Below are positions 1-9,372 of a stretch of 64,000 bases of DNA, one piece after another. A program made the position numbers and the translations under genes. Position 1 is the stretch's first letter; every line of letters begins with the position of its first letter. Source of the DNA: Paratissierella segnis (GTDB lineage Bacteria > Bacillota > Clostridia > Tissierellales > Tissierellaceae); contig NZ_JACRTG010000028.1 in assembly GCF_014385195.1 (NCBI RefSeq), positions 17,614-81,613 of the forward strand, read 5' to 3'. Under the pieces are notes generated by a model. It saw only the letters and a list, made by a program, of their open reading frames with translations. It had not been told where the DNA came from and searched no databases.

Positions 1-946
1 ATGAGCTCAATGAAGATAAAGATATGTTTTCGTATCCTGTGCTTTCCACTAATTTGTCTGCCAACTCCATAAGTCTATCTACAGACTTTTCTCTAATTGG
101 CCTATAAATCATACCTGCTTGGCAAAATCTGCATCCATGAGTGCACCCTCTAAACAATTCCATGGATACTCTATCATGAACAGTCTCTATATATGGGACA
201 ATCATCTTTTCAGGAGAAAACATTGTATCAATGTTTTTTATTATTCTTTTCTTAATTTTTTCTTTTATTCCCTTCCTATTTGCCTTCATTGATTTTAAGG
301 TTCCATCATCATTATAGGAAACATCATAAAACTTCGGAACATAAATTCCTTCTATTTTTGCAACATCCTCTAGGAATATATCTTTAATATAGTTTGCTTT
401 ATGTTCTTTATACAAATTTAAGACCTCTAGAACTACTTCTTCCCCCTCTCCAATTACAAAAAAGTCAATAAAATCCGCCAATGGCTCGGGATTGTAAGCA
501 CATGGACCTCCTGCTATTATTATGGGGTAGTTTTCATCTCTATCTTTAGATAATAAAGGAATATTTGATAAATCCAAGATATTTAATATATTTGTATAGC
601 TCATTTCATATTGAAGAGTAAATCCAAGGATATCAAAATTTATAACTTCTTCCTTACTTTCTAAAGTAAATAAAGGTAAGCCAATATCTCTCATTTCTTC
701 TTCCATATCTACCCAAGGTGCAAAAACTCTCTCACAGGCAAAATCATCTTCATTATTAATCAGGTTGTATAATATATGCATTCCCAGGTGGGACATACCT
801 ACTTCATAAACATCCGGGAAAGAAAAGGCAAATTTAACGTACATTTCCTCTAAGTCTTTTTGTACTGAATTCTGCTCCATTCCAATATATCTTGCAGGTT
901 TCTCAACCTTTTTTAAAATCTTATCCAATTTCTGTTTATCTATCAT
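1..946 (-). CDS. Radical SAM protein with B12-binding-type N-terminus (TIGR03960-like), 3' part outside window
   Basis: The frame is open from an ATG at 946 down to base 1, giving about 315 residues before the edge, so the C-terminus is missing. A good Shine-Dalgarno (AAAGGTGA) sits just before the ATG. The N-terminal part resembles the Rossmann-like B12-binding region of large radical SAM proteins, with a glycine-rich IIAGGPCAYNPEP stretch. It is followed by the cysteine triad in FRGCTHGCRFCQAG, which binds the radical SAM 4Fe-4S cluster. In clostridia this family lies beside minCDE/spoIVF genes and upstream of a TIGR03936 protein, RNase G and rplU, which fits the neighbours here. The substrate is not known. 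It is transcribed separately from the upstream M23 gene because a terminator lies between them. Confidence 0.85.
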   Translation of the reverse strand, partial: MIDKQKLDKILKKVEKPARYIGMEQNSVQKDLEEMYVKFAFSFPDVYEVGMSHLGMHILYNLINNEDDFACERVFAPWVDMEEEMRDIGLPLFTLESKEEVINFDILGFTLQYEMSYTNILNILDLSNIPLLSKDRDENYPIIIAGGPCAYNPEPLADFIDFFVIGEGEEVVLEVLNLYKEHKANYIKDIFLEDVAKIEGIYVPKFYDVSYNDDGTLKSMKANRKGIKEKIKKRIIKNIDTMFSPEKMIVPYIETVHDRVSMELFRGCTHGCRFCQAGMIYRPIREKSVDRLMELADKLVESTGYENISLSSLSS

Positions 947-1037
947 ATACTCACCTTTCGTAAATATTTCACATTAAGCATTACAATTCATATTATATAT
1001 TATCACTTTTTACGGACATTTACACAAGCAATCTTCA

Positions 1038-1068
1038 CAAAAAAATTTAACCTCGTAAAACGAGGTTA
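1038..1068 (-). terminator. Rho-independent terminator after the min/spoIVFA genes
   Basis: On the minus strand AACCTCG-TTTTA-CGAGGTT forms a perfect stem followed by AAATTTTTTT. It overlaps the stop codon of the SpoIVFA-like gene and ends that transcription unit. Confidence 0.85.
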
Positions 1069-1722
1069 TAAATCTATATAATCTGATGGATCAACAGGAA
1101 TCCCATCTATATAAATTTCAATTCTTAAGTATTGATTGCCATCTTTGTTGGTGCCTAGTAATCCAACAATATCACTTACTTCCACGGTGCTCCCCTTTTC
1201 CAAATATGTTTTGGATAAATATCCATAAACTACATCCATATTATCATTTTTTATTGTAACAAAATACCCTTTTTTTCCTCTCATTTCAATATCTGAAACA
1301 GTACCTGAAATTATTGCCTTAGGATCCATTTTACTCTGGGATTTGATATCTACTCCGTTATTTTTAAGTATTTCCCCATTTACATTTACATCCTGTCCAA
1401 AACTTTTGTATACTGTACCGGATATTGGAGTATCATATTTGGTAGTTTTTTCTTTTAGAGCTACTATACTTTCAATTGATTTATCAATTAAGCCACGGGC
1501 TTTATTGTAAATTCTCTTCCCATCTTCTGTAATGCTAAAATTATAATTAATACCTTGTTCAAGCTTTCCTAAAACAACGTTAGTCGGCTTTAAATCAATT
1601 TTTTTCATAACTAATAATCCTAAAAGAAGGGCAACTGTTACTATAGATTTGATAATGAATGATCTTACATAATTGTGCTTATACAAATTGTTCCTTGAAC
1701 TGTTCACCTTAAACTTATTCAT
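1066..1722 (-). CDS. SpoIVFA-like membrane protein with degenerate M23 (LytM) domain
   Basis: The 218-residue protein has one membrane segment at about residues 24-40 and a C-terminal M23/LytM domain at about 100-215. The zinc ligands of active M23 peptidases are absent. The first-His region reads KNNGVDIKS, and the HxH region reads YLRIEIYIDG where HLHFEI is expected. A catalytically dead LytM domain of this size is typical of SpoIVFA, which in Bacillus anchors and inhibits the SpoIVFB protease during sigma-K activation. The position after minCD and the mre genes matches the mreBCD-minCD-spoIVFA order of spore formers. spoIVFB itself, normally next, is not here; a radical SAM gene follows instead. 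The family is assigned from domain and synteny; the function is inferred. Confidence 0.7.
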   Translation of the reverse strand: MNKFKVNSSRNNLYKHNYVRSFIIKSIVTVALLLGLLVMKKIDLKPTNVVLGKLEQGINYNFSITEDGKRIYNKARGLIDKSIESIVALKEKTTKYDTPISGTVYKSFGQDVNVNGEILKNNGVDIKSQSKMDPKAIISGTVSDIEMRGKKGYFVTIKNDNMDVVYGYLSKTYLEKGSTVEVSDIVGLLGTNKDGNQYLRIEIYIDGIPVDPSDYIDL

Positions 1723-1778
1723 CTTATCACCTACCTTAGTTAGTACTAGGATATTTTTCTAAGGCAGGTTTTATTCCA

Positions 1779-2057
1779 TTATCTTTTATCTTTTATCTTT
1801 ATAATTGGTATATTTGCTACTAAAGCTGAGACTGGAGCTTTATTACCTTCTTTTCTCATTCTTGTTAGTTTAATATCTATTCCCTCATTATCAATATCCG
1901 CATATTCAGAAATAGTTCTAACGATGTCGCTCTTTATCATATCTAAAATCTTTGGAGATATATCAGCTCTATCTTGTACCAATACGAGTTTAAGTCTTTC
2001 TTTAGCAATATTTTTACTGTTTTCCTTATTCTTATTAAATAATTTGAATATTTCCAA
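1779..2057 (-). CDS. minE: Cell division topological specificity factor MinE
   Basis: The 92-residue protein has the short N-terminal amphipathic membrane-targeting segment (MEIFKLFNK), the MinD-stimulating region around residues 20-32 (AKERLKLVLVQDRA) and the C-terminal dimerising topological domain (PKILDMIKSDIVRTISEYAD). MinE drives MinD-ATP hydrolysis and pole-to-pole oscillation so that MinC blocks septation everywhere except midcell. It follows minD by 12 bases in the minCDE order. Bacillus lacks MinE and uses DivIVA; clostridial relatives often keep it. Confidence 0.95.
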   Translation of the reverse strand: MEIFKLFNKNKENSKNIAKERLKLVLVQDRADISPKILDMIKSDIVRTISEYADIDNEGIDIKLTRMRKEGNKAPVSALVANIPIIKIKDKR

Positions 2058-2069
2058 GACTATACCCCC

Positions 2070-2882
2070 TTATTTGCCAAATAGCAATTTAATAATCTTA
2101 CTTAGCTTACCTTCTTCATCAGCTTCTAAGTTAAGAAATTCTATCTCTTCCCCAATTATTCTCCTTGAAATATTTCTATACGCTTGTCCCGCTTTCGATT
2201 TCTCATCTAAAACAACAGGTTCACCTTTGTTCGTTGATATTACTATTGCCTCATCATCAGGGACTATGCCAATCAAATCAATTGCCAATATATCTACTAT
2301 GTCGTCAATATTCATCATATCTCCTCTTTTAACCATTTCAGGTCTGATTCGATTGACAATTAATTTTGGATTGTATAATTCCTTAGCTTCCAGTATCCCA
2401 ATTACCCTATCAGCATCTCTAACTGCTGAAATCTCAGGCGTAGTAACTATTATAGCAATATCTGCTCCTGCTATGGAATATTGAAATCCTTGTTCAATCC
2501 CTGCCGGTGAATCTATTATTATATAATCAAAGTCTTTTTTCAGTTGAGTTATAAGTTCAACCATTTGCTCAGGCTTTACAGCCGACTTATCCTTTGTCTG
2601 CGCTGCAGGAAGCAAGTACAATCTTTCAAATCTCTTATCCTTTATTAGCGCTTGTTTTAATCTGCAATTTTTTTCTACAACATCAACTATATCGTAGACT
2701 ATACGATTTTCCAATCCCATAACTACATCAAGATTTCTTAATCCTATATCTGCATCAACTATTACAACAGAATATCCTAAAATAGATAAGCCCGTTCCTA
2801 TATTAGCTGTGGTGGTAGTTTTTCCTACTCCTCCTTTTCCCGAGGTTACTACGATAGCTGTTCCCAATTTTTCGTTCTCCAT
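2070..2882 (-). CDS. minD: Septum site-determining ATPase MinD
   Basis: The 270-residue ParA/MinD ATPase has the deviant Walker A motif SGKGGVGKTTT near residues 14-24, with the signature lysine at 16 and the phosphate-binding lysine at 21. Further motifs are VDADIGLRNLDVVMG and the Walker B-like IIIDSPAGIEQG. The last residues (LSKIIKLLFGK) form the amphipathic membrane-targeting helix. MinD-ATP binds the membrane and recruits MinC. A strong Shine-Dalgarno (AAAGGAGG) precedes the ATG. It lies between minC and minE in one operon. Confidence 0.97.
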   Translation of the reverse strand: MENEKLGTAIVVTSGKGGVGKTTTTANIGTGLSILGYSVVIVDADIGLRNLDVVMGLENRIVYDIVDVVEKNCRLKQALIKDKRFERLYLLPAAQTKDKSAVKPEQMVELITQLKKDFDYIIIDSPAGIEQGFQYSIAGADIAIIVTTPEISAVRDADRVIGILEAKELYNPKLIVNRIRPEMVKRGDMMNIDDIVDILAIDLIGIVPDDEAIVISTNKGEPVVLDEKSKAGQAYRNISRRIIGEEIEFLNLEADEEGKLSKIIKLLFGK

Positions 2883-2896
2883 TTACTTTCCTCCTT

Positions 2897-3544
2897 TTAT
2901 TTATTCGGCAAATAAGGTTCAATAAGCACCTTACCATCTATTATCCTAGCTATTTCAGGTAGTTTATACTGCATATCTCCATCTGGCGATCTGACAATTA
3001 TATCCCCGATTCTCAATTGGGTCGGCAGTAAGCAATATGCTGCAACTACAGCTTTTTCATCACCACCGTCACCAGCTTGTGCTACACCTCTTAAAGTACC
3101 CAGAACTATGATATTCCCCTTTGCCTTCAAAAAAGCGCCAGGGTTTACATCTCCTATTATAACAATATTCCCGTCATATTCAACAGTCTGTCCGGATCTT
3201 AATGTCCCATAAATAAACTTTGTTTTCCCTTCATCGGTTATACATTTAGAATAACAGTCAGCTTCTCCCTTAAAATTATCCTTTACATTCAACAAAGAGT
3301 CAAGTATTTCATCTTTTGATATGTTAAAATCATATTTATACTTCAAAATTAATGTAATTTCCAATAATTGTTTTTGAGTTAATTCATCACATCTAACACC
3401 TAGAAATTTAGCTCCTTCAAAGAATTTATAAGAATTCTTCATCTTATCATCTAACTCTTTTTTTATTGCTTCAAAATCCTTGCCTTTAATATCTAGGTAA
3501 ACACCTTCTGCTGCACCCTTGAAACAAACTAAATCTCTTTTCAA
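2897..3544 (-). CDS. minC: Septum site-determining protein MinC
   Basis: The 215-residue protein has the N-terminal FtsZ-inhibiting domain at about residues 1-100 and the C-terminal beta-helix domain from about 110. The latter includes the glycine-rich GDVNPGAFLKAKGNIIVLG and GVAQAGDGGDEKAVVAAY segments, which dimerise and bind MinD. The start is TTG at 3544, placed about eight bases after GGAGGAATT. MinC destabilises FtsZ polymers away from midcell. It is the first gene of minCDE and lies about 50 bases downstream of the PBP2 gene. Confidence 0.96.
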   Translation of the reverse strand: MKRDLVCFKGAAEGVYLDIKGKDFEAIKKELDDKMKNSYKFFEGAKFLGVRCDELTQKQLLEITLILKYKYDFNISKDEILDSLLNVKDNFKGEADCYSKCITDEGKTKFIYGTLRSGQTVEYDGNIVIIGDVNPGAFLKAKGNIIVLGTLRGVAQAGDGGDEKAVVAAYCLLPTQLRIGDIIVRSPDGDMQYKLPEIARIIDGKVLIEPYLPNK

Positions 3545-3595
3545 TTACAATTCCTCCATCATGCTTTTTGTGATAATTTCAATTATATCATATAA

Positions 3596-6500
3596 TCAAT
3601 TTTGTAATACATTTTCATAAGGTAATGTTTCCCTGGACTTAAGCCCATTTAGTCCTAAATATTCAGCTATAATATCCCTAACCATGGGACCTGCATATCC
3701 TCCGCTACCTCCTTGAAAAATAACTGCCGCTACTGCTATTTCAGGTTCATCGAAAGGCGCAAACCCTACAAACCACGCAAAATCATCGAAGGTATCCCCT
3801 GTCGAAGGGTTGATACCACTTCTTTCTGCAGTTCCGGTTTTAGTTGCAACTTTTATAGGGAATTTCTCAAAGACACGTCTTGCAGAACCGTCGGAAGACA
3901 CCATTCCCATACCTTTCTTTATGTGTTCTAAATTCTCATAATTATTTAGTTCAATTCTCTCCTGATCTATTTCATGTTTATATAGTGTTTTAGTATTATT
4001 ATAATTTTTTATATTATCTACAAGAGTTAATTTGTTTCTATATCCTCCATTTGCTATGGTCGCTACATAGTTAGCCATTTGTATAGGTGTATATGCATTT
4101 TGTCCCTGGCCTATGGTTACATTCAATGTATCCGTTATATTCCAGCCCGCCTGATTTATATAATCAAACTTTATTTTATCTGCCAAGCCGCTTCTTTCTC
4201 CCGGCAGTCTCTTTTCAGGGTCAAATCCCATTTTATCCAATCTCCTAATTACTTCATTTCTAGTCAAAGGTGTTTCTAATTCAAGCCATCCTAAAATTTC
4301 GTCTATAATTTCCTCAGTACGATTTTCATCCATATCAATACCAGGTTTTAAGTATTTATGCAAATCTTTTTCCAAACTTCTACTTAATAGATATTTAGTA
4401 TTTATTATTTTCTTTTGAGGATTGGGAACTCCACCTGATTGTTCCCTGGGAATATTTATTTCTATACCGGTTTTATCATTTAAACCCAATTTCTTAGACA
4501 TTTCAACTATATCTTCGATTTCAAGTTTAACTCCTATACTCTCACCTGTTTTTTGATTTTTTCCCATTGCAAGTGAATAAAAATAGTAGTTACATGAATC
4601 TCTCAGAGCCTCATACAGGTTTTCATACCCATGAGTTCCACCTGAGCTAGTATAAATTAGACAATTAAAATCTTTGGTCCCTATAGTAACCTTACCCATA
4701 TCCCTTATTTTTTTGTTCGGATCAAGTCCCTTCTCCAATGCAGAAAGCCCCGTTACCATCTTAAATGTTGAACCCGGTTGTATAGCTGTTTGTGTCGCAA
4801 TGTTTAAAAGCGGTCTTGGAGCCAAAGGATTGGATTCGTCTTCAGGAAATAAGCTGTCCCAATCAGTCGAAGAAATTCCTGTAGCAAAAAGATTCGGATC
4901 ATACGGATTGGAGCTTGCCATAGCCAGTACTTGTCCTGTCTTTACATCTATTGCTACAACCGCTCCGGAGGTTGCATTTATATAAGGGCGTCTTTTTCTT
5001 TTATGAGTCCCAAATTGATAATTGCCCCATTGACTTTCATATATTCCCCCGGTACTTAGTTTATCCAGTGTTTGCTGAAGAGATTTTTCTGCCACTTCCT
5101 GCAATTTCAAATCGATAGATAAATATAAATTATTTCCGGGAACAGGCCTTTTTTCTTCTATTACTTTTGTTGTATTTCCTACAACGTCTACCTCTACTTT
5201 TTTAACTCCGCTTTCTCCCTTGAGAATATCTTCAAAATATTCCTCAACACCTGTTTTACCTATAATTGCATTTGGTGAATACTTATTTTGCTCTACATAC
5301 TTTTGAATTTCTTCAGGTTGACTTATCTTACCTAAATATCCTAATATATGTGCAGCTGTTGTTCCTTCCGGATAATATCTTACAGGCTCAATCGATATAT
5401 TTATTCCCGGATATTCCATCAGTCCTTCTTCTATTTTGGCAACTGTAGACTCCTTGATATCATAAGCGATATTTATGGGTTGATAAGCCAAATGCCCTTG
5501 TTTATTAAGCTGATCATATATCACCAGAATTGCTCTTGCCTCGTATTTACTTAAGAACTTGTCTATCCCATATTTTCCCCTTACTTTTTGAAATCCTTCT
5601 TCTACCGACATTCCTTCCTCAATATTATTTGCTGAATACCAGTTTTTTAAATTGTTCATTGCCACATATTCGAAATCCTCAGAAATAGATATCTTAGGAT
5701 TTATTCCATCATATAAAAGCTGTTCTTGTGCTAAGGACTTTATAGTATCACTTGATAAAAATTCGTATAATACATCGGATTTACTTGCTTGTTCTATAAG
5801 AGTATCAAGAGGATCGCCCTTAGGAGTATCAGTCCCTCCTATGTACTTATAAATGACTGTATTATTGTCATCAACTATTTCGATGTCCACAGAGGTAGCT
5901 ACACCTTTTTCCTTTAAAATATCCATAAGAATTTTCCCGGGAATTATTGATTTATCTTTAGAATCATCTTCGTTTTTGATTATTCTTTCTAGAAAATTTT
6001 TCAATGACACTTCTTTGAATATGTTTACAAAATCATCCTTGGCTGTGGACGTTAGTGTCACATCAGGAAAGTCCCTCATCAACGATAATTTCTGTTTTAG
6101 ATATTCATCTTCATAGGATATAGAATATTCTTCTAAGGTTATATCATCTTCTAAGGCTCTATTTTCAATCAATTCAAAAATTAAGAGTCTGGATAACGGA
6201 TGATCCATGATTTTTCTTATAATGGTCTTATCGTTGCTGATTAATTCAATCAACATTCCCAATGGACTTGAATTATCACTTATTTCGTGTTCCTTCTTCC
6301 AATTTGATATATTTATTGAATCGTCAAAATATAAATGTAATCCATCATTATCTATATATGTAACAATGGGTACATTTATATTTTTGCTTTTTAAAGCGTT
6401 TATAGCCCTATTAGCAGTTATAAATTGATAATGGTCGGAATAGTCGCCATTTATATAATAAGTACTTAGTATTTCAGGTAATAAATTATTATCAATTATT

Positions 6501-6931
6501 AAATCTACAACCTTTTCGTTGGGATTTGAATCCTCATTTATGTTATCATCCATACTTTTATATTTAAATACATTTAACTGTAATGGATACTCATCTACAT
6601 AATCTACGCCGTCCTCTTCCAACAACCTGATAAGCGTTAAAAAACTTAAGTTCTTTGCTTTCTTATCTATAATATTTAACTCATCTTTAAGAAGTTGAAC
6701 TGTAAATACAGGCTTATTCCCTGCAATTAGTCTGCCATATCTATCTCTTATCTCTCCCCTAGGTGCAGTTGTATTGACTTCTTTCAATCTCTTATTATCT
6801 GCCATGTATCTAAATTCGTCACCCTGAGCAATGGTTAAAGTGGCAAGTCTAAAAGTTAAAATAAGCATTAAAAAAACCACAACAAATGAAATAATATTGT
6901 ATCTATTTAAAATCTTTTTTAAAGGTTCCAA
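3596..6931 (-). CDS. mrdA: Penicillin-binding protein 2 (class B transpeptidase), unusually long
   Basis: This is a class B PBP of the elongation machinery. One N-terminal membrane helix at about residues 14-34 is followed by the dimerisation/pedestal region and the transpeptidase domain. Catalytic motifs are SxxK with Ser721 (STFK), SxN at Ser779 (SCN) and KTGT at Lys1031. At 1111 residues it is several hundred longer than typical PBP2. The surplus is a hydrophilic insert between the membrane anchor and the transpeptidase domain, roughly residues 100-500, as seen in some clostridial homologues. The start is TTG with GGAGGTAAG upstream. It sits between mreD and minC, so it likely cross-links lateral-wall peptidoglycan with MreBCD. 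Confidence 0.93.
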   Translation of the reverse strand: MEPLKKILNRYNIISFVVVFLMLILTFRLATLTIAQGDEFRYMADNKRLKEVNTTAPRGEIRDRYGRLIAGNKPVFTVQLLKDELNIIDKKAKNLSFLTLIRLLEEDGVDYVDEYPLQLNVFKYKSMDDNINEDSNPNEKVVDLIIDNNLLPEILSTYYINGDYSDHYQFITANRAINALKSKNINVPIVTYIDNDGLHLYFDDSINISNWKKEHEISDNSSPLGMLIELISNDKTIIRKIMDHPLSRLLIFELIENRALEDDITLEEYSISYEDEYLKQKLSLMRDFPDVTLTSTAKDDFVNIFKEVSLKNFLERIIKNEDDSKDKSIIPGKILMDILKEKGVATSVDIEIVDDNNTVIYKYIGGTDTPKGDPLDTLIEQASKSDVLYEFLSSDTIKSLAQEQLLYDGINPKISISEDFEYVAMNNLKNWYSANNIEEGMSVEEGFQKVRGKYGIDKFLSKYEARAILVIYDQLNKQGHLAYQPINIAYDIKESTVAKIEEGLMEYPGINISIEPVRYYPEGTTAAHILGYLGKISQPEEIQKYVEQNKYSPNAIIGKTGVEEYFEDILKGESGVKKVEVDVVGNTTKVIEEKRPVPGNNLYLSIDLKLQEVAEKSLQQTLDKLSTGGIYESQWGNYQFGTHKRKRRPYINATSGAVVAIDVKTGQVLAMASSNPYDPNLFATGISSTDWDSLFPEDESNPLAPRPLLNIATQTAIQPGSTFKMVTGLSALEKGLDPNKKIRDMGKVTIGTKDFNCLIYTSSGGTHGYENLYEALRDSCNYYFYSLAMGKNQKTGESIGVKLEIEDIVEMSKKLGLNDKTGIEINIPREQSGGVPNPQKKIINTKYLLSRSLEKDLHKYLKPGIDMDENRTEEIIDEILGWLELETPLTRNEVIRRLDKMGFDPEKRLPGERSGLADKIKFDYINQAGWNITDTLNVTIGQGQNAYTPIQMANYVATIANGGYRNKLTLVDNIKNYNNTKTLYKHEIDQERIELNNYENLEHIKKGMGMVSSDGSARRVFEKFPIKVATKTGTAERSGINPSTGDTFDDFAWFVGFAPFDEPEIAVAAVIFQGGSGGYAGPMVRDIIAEYLGLNGLKSRETLPYENVLQN

Positions 6932-6942
6932 TGACTTACCTC

Positions 6943-7443
6943 CTATCTTTTACCAAATCTAATCTTTGGCCCGGAGAATATCTTTTGAAATAACTTATAT
7001 ATAGCAATGGATACTATGCTGTTATAAACAATTTCAAAGGAAAACACACTTCTTACAGCGGTTGTAAAGTTTATATTCCTAGATAAAAAATATAAAAACA
7101 GCGAATAAAGTATATTATAGCAAACAGTTGCTACACTTGTAAAAAAAATCGGACTGATAATATTATCCCTTGCAAAAGTATCCTCCACATAACCTATGCA
7201 AAATCCCGTAAAAAATAAAATGAAAGCATTGATTCCTATAACAGGGGAATACATAATGTCTTGAATCAATCCAAAAATAAGACCATAAAACCCGCCATAA
7301 TATTTTCCTTTAGCCAAAGCAAAAATAACAACAATAATAAGAGCTGTATTTGGTACAACTCCAAAAATCTCAAAATAAGGTAAAATAGTACCTTGGAATA
7401 TGAAATTAATTATCATTATTATAATAATTAGGAAATTTGTCAA
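6943..7443 (-). CDS. mreD: Rod shape-determining protein MreD
   Basis: The 166-residue protein is almost wholly hydrophobic, with five or six predicted membrane helices, the usual MreD layout. It lies between mreC and PBP2, where MreD is expected. MreD links the MreB cytoskeleton and MreC to the lateral-wall synthesis enzymes. The start is TTG at 7443 with GAGGGATAG upstream; there is no ATG further upstream in frame with a better site. Sequence conservation in this family is low, so the call rests on topology and order. Confidence 0.9.
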   Translation of the reverse strand: MTNFLIIIIMIINFIFQGTILPYFEIFGVVPNTALIIVVIFALAKGKYYGGFYGLIFGLIQDIMYSPVIGINAFILFFTGFCIGYVEDTFARDNIISPIFFTSVATVCYNILYSLFLYFLSRNINFTTAVRSVFSFEIVYNSIVSIAIYKLFQKIFSGPKIRFGKR

Positions 7444-7457
7444 AACTATCCCTCACA

Positions 7458-8306
7458 TTAGTCTTTAATCACACATACTTTATATAGCTTTTTAAAATCA
7501 ATGGCAGGCTCTATAATGACCTTTTTACTCAATTCCTCTTCATCAAGAATTACTTCACTTACTTCACCTATATATATATCTTTAATAAAAGTACCGCCTA
7601 AACCGGAAGTATATAGTTTGTCCCCTACTATGACATCGGCTTTATTATCGAATAAATAACCGTTTAAAATTCCTTCTATACTTCCTTCTATGCTTCCTGA
7701 TAAAACTCCCCCATCTTGAGTTCTTATAACTTTAAAAGATATACTGTTCAATTCATCCACTATTGATATAATCTTTGCCCAATTATCACCTACATCCGCT
7801 ACTCTTCCTATGATACCTTCTTCCACGACGCCATGTTCGATTTCTATACCTTGGACTACAGTAGCACCTTTGGTGATTCCATCTTTCAATCCCTTGTCAA
7901 TGTCAAATCTGTTATACCAGTTACTGGGCTCTTTACCTACAATATTGGCCATAACAAGATTATACTTAGTATTTTTTACAATTTCCGACTCATTTTTCAA
8001 ATAATCGGTTTTACCGATAATATTTGTAAGATCTCTGTTTTCCTTTTCCAATTCTGCCACTTTAATTTTTAATTCCTCATTTTCTTTTTTAATATTGGTT
8101 ATATTGAAAATAGAATCAAAAAAGTTTTTTATACTTTTGGTCGCACTAAAACTAACCTTACTAATCGGCGTTAGAAGATTTCCTACTAAATTTTCTCCAA
8201 CTGTTATGTTCATCCTGTCTTTACTTGTATTTCCAATTATTATAAGTAAAATTAAAGCAACCAAAGATATTATCATTCTATCTTTGTATTTTTTAAAAAA
8301 ATACAT
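7458..8306 (-). CDS. mreC: Rod shape-determining protein MreC
   Basis: The 282-residue protein has an N-terminal cytoplasmic tail, one membrane helix at about residues 13-27, a coiled coil at about 65-100 (NIKKENEELKIKVAELEKEN) and two extracellular beta-domains. These contain the conserved family segment VVEEGIIGRVADVGDNWAKI and GDKLYTSGLGGTFIKDIYIG. MreC scaffolds the elongasome outside the membrane. It is 14 bases downstream of mreB and precedes mreD. Confidence 0.96.
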   Translation of the reverse strand: MYFFKKYKDRMIISLVALILLIIIGNTSKDRMNITVGENLVGNLLTPISKVSFSATKSIKNFFDSIFNITNIKKENEELKIKVAELEKENRDLTNIIGKTDYLKNESEIVKNTKYNLVMANIVGKEPSNWYNRFDIDKGLKDGITKGATVVQGIEIEHGVVEEGIIGRVADVGDNWAKIISIVDELNSISFKVIRTQDGGVLSGSIEGSIEGILNGYLFDNKADVIVGDKLYTSGLGGTFIKDIYIGEVSEVILDEEELSKKVIIEPAIDFKKLYKVCVIKD

Positions 8307-8319
8307 AGTTTATCACCAT

Positions 8320-9351
8320 TTAACCCATTCTTCTATATTGTGATAAAGTCTTTTTTAAAACATCTATACTGTTTAGAGCATCACCGGTACCCTTCGCAAC
8401 ACAATCTAACGGATCCTCAGCAATATGAACCGGCATCCCTGTTTCGTTCATTATCAATTGGTCTATGCCATCCAGCAAAGCGCCTCCGCCCGTTAGCATT
8501 ATACCTAATTCCATGACGTCGGACGCAAGTTCCGGAGGAGTCTTTTCCAATGTTGATTTTATTGCATCTAAAATATTGAAAATAGGCTCTTTCATTGCAT
8601 CATAAATTTCTGATGAAGATACCTCAATAGTTTTTGGCAATCCGGTTATTAAATCCCTTCCCGTAATGGACATTTTAGCTTCAGGTGTATTTTTATTTGC
8701 AGTACCAATTTGTATTTTGATTTCTTCAGCAGTTCGTTCACCTATCATCAAATTATATTCTTTTTTTATATAAGAAACGATGGATTCATCTAATTCATCT
8801 CCGCCAATTCTAATGGACTGACTGGTGACAATACCTCCTAGAGATATAATTGCTACTTCCGTAGTCCCGCCGCCAATATCCACTACCATGCTTCCCGTAG
8901 CCTCCTGCACAGGCAAACCTGCTCCTATTGCAGCAGCCATAGGTTCCTCAATTAAATATGCATCTCTAGCTCCGGCATGAATTGCTGCCTCTTCTACAGC
9001 TCTTTTTTCTACTTCAGTAACACCGCTGGGAACACAGATAACAACCCTCGGTTGAAGAAAAGAACGGTTAGAAGACGCCTTTTTTATGAAATGTTTTAAC
9101 ATGCTTTGGGTTGTATCAAAATCAGCTATAACTCCATCTTTTAAAGGTCTGATAGCAACAATATTACCCGGTGTTCTTCCTATCATTTTTTTAGCTTCCT
9201 CACCCACTGCCAATACTTGATTTGTATTTGTTTGTATAGCAACGACAGAAGGTTCCCTCATTACGATGTCTTTACCTTTTATATATACTAAGGTATTTGC
9301 AGTACCTAAATCAATTCCCATATCCTTGACAAAACTACTTAAAAAACTCAT
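8320..9351 (-). CDS. mreB: Rod shape-determining actin homologue MreB
   Basis: The protein belongs to the actin superfamily. The phosphate-1 loop reads GIDLGTANTLVYIKG, phosphate-2 reads VVDIGGGTTEVAII, and the adenosine loop reads TGGGALLDGI. It has 343 residues from the start chosen here. An in-frame ATG seven codons upstream (9372) is rejected because the strong Shine-Dalgarno GGAAGGAG lies inside that extension, at the right distance from ATG 9351. The product then begins MSFLSSFVKDMGIDLG, as in other MreB proteins. MreB filaments orient the cell-wall elongation complex. It lies directly after radC. Confidence 0.97.
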   Translation of the reverse strand: MSFLSSFVKDMGIDLGTANTLVYIKGKDIVMREPSVVAIQTNTNQVLAVGEEAKKMIGRTPGNIVAIRPLKDGVIADFDTTQSMLKHFIKKASSNRSFLQPRVVICVPSGVTEVEKRAVEEAAIHAGARDAYLIEEPMAAAIGAGLPVQEATGSMVVDIGGGTTEVAIISLGGIVTSQSIRIGGDELDESIVSYIKKEYNLMIGERTAEEIKIQIGTANKNTPEAKMSITGRDLITGLPKTIEVSSSEIYDAMKEPIFNILDAIKSTLEKTPPELASDVMELGIMLTGGGALLDGIDQLIMNETGMPVHIAEDPLDCVAKGTGDALNSIDVLKKTLSQYRRMG

Positions 9352-9372
9352 TAAAATTCTCCTTCCATGCAA

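Noticed and set aside
1924..2484. Plus-strand 186-codon frame
   Set aside because: It lies antisense to minE and minD, which are certain genes; its low-complexity Ser/Ile-rich product is a shadow.
9352..9372. Upstream start for mreB
   Set aside because: The ribosome-binding site of the real start lies within this stretch, and MreB proteins begin MSFLSSF-like.
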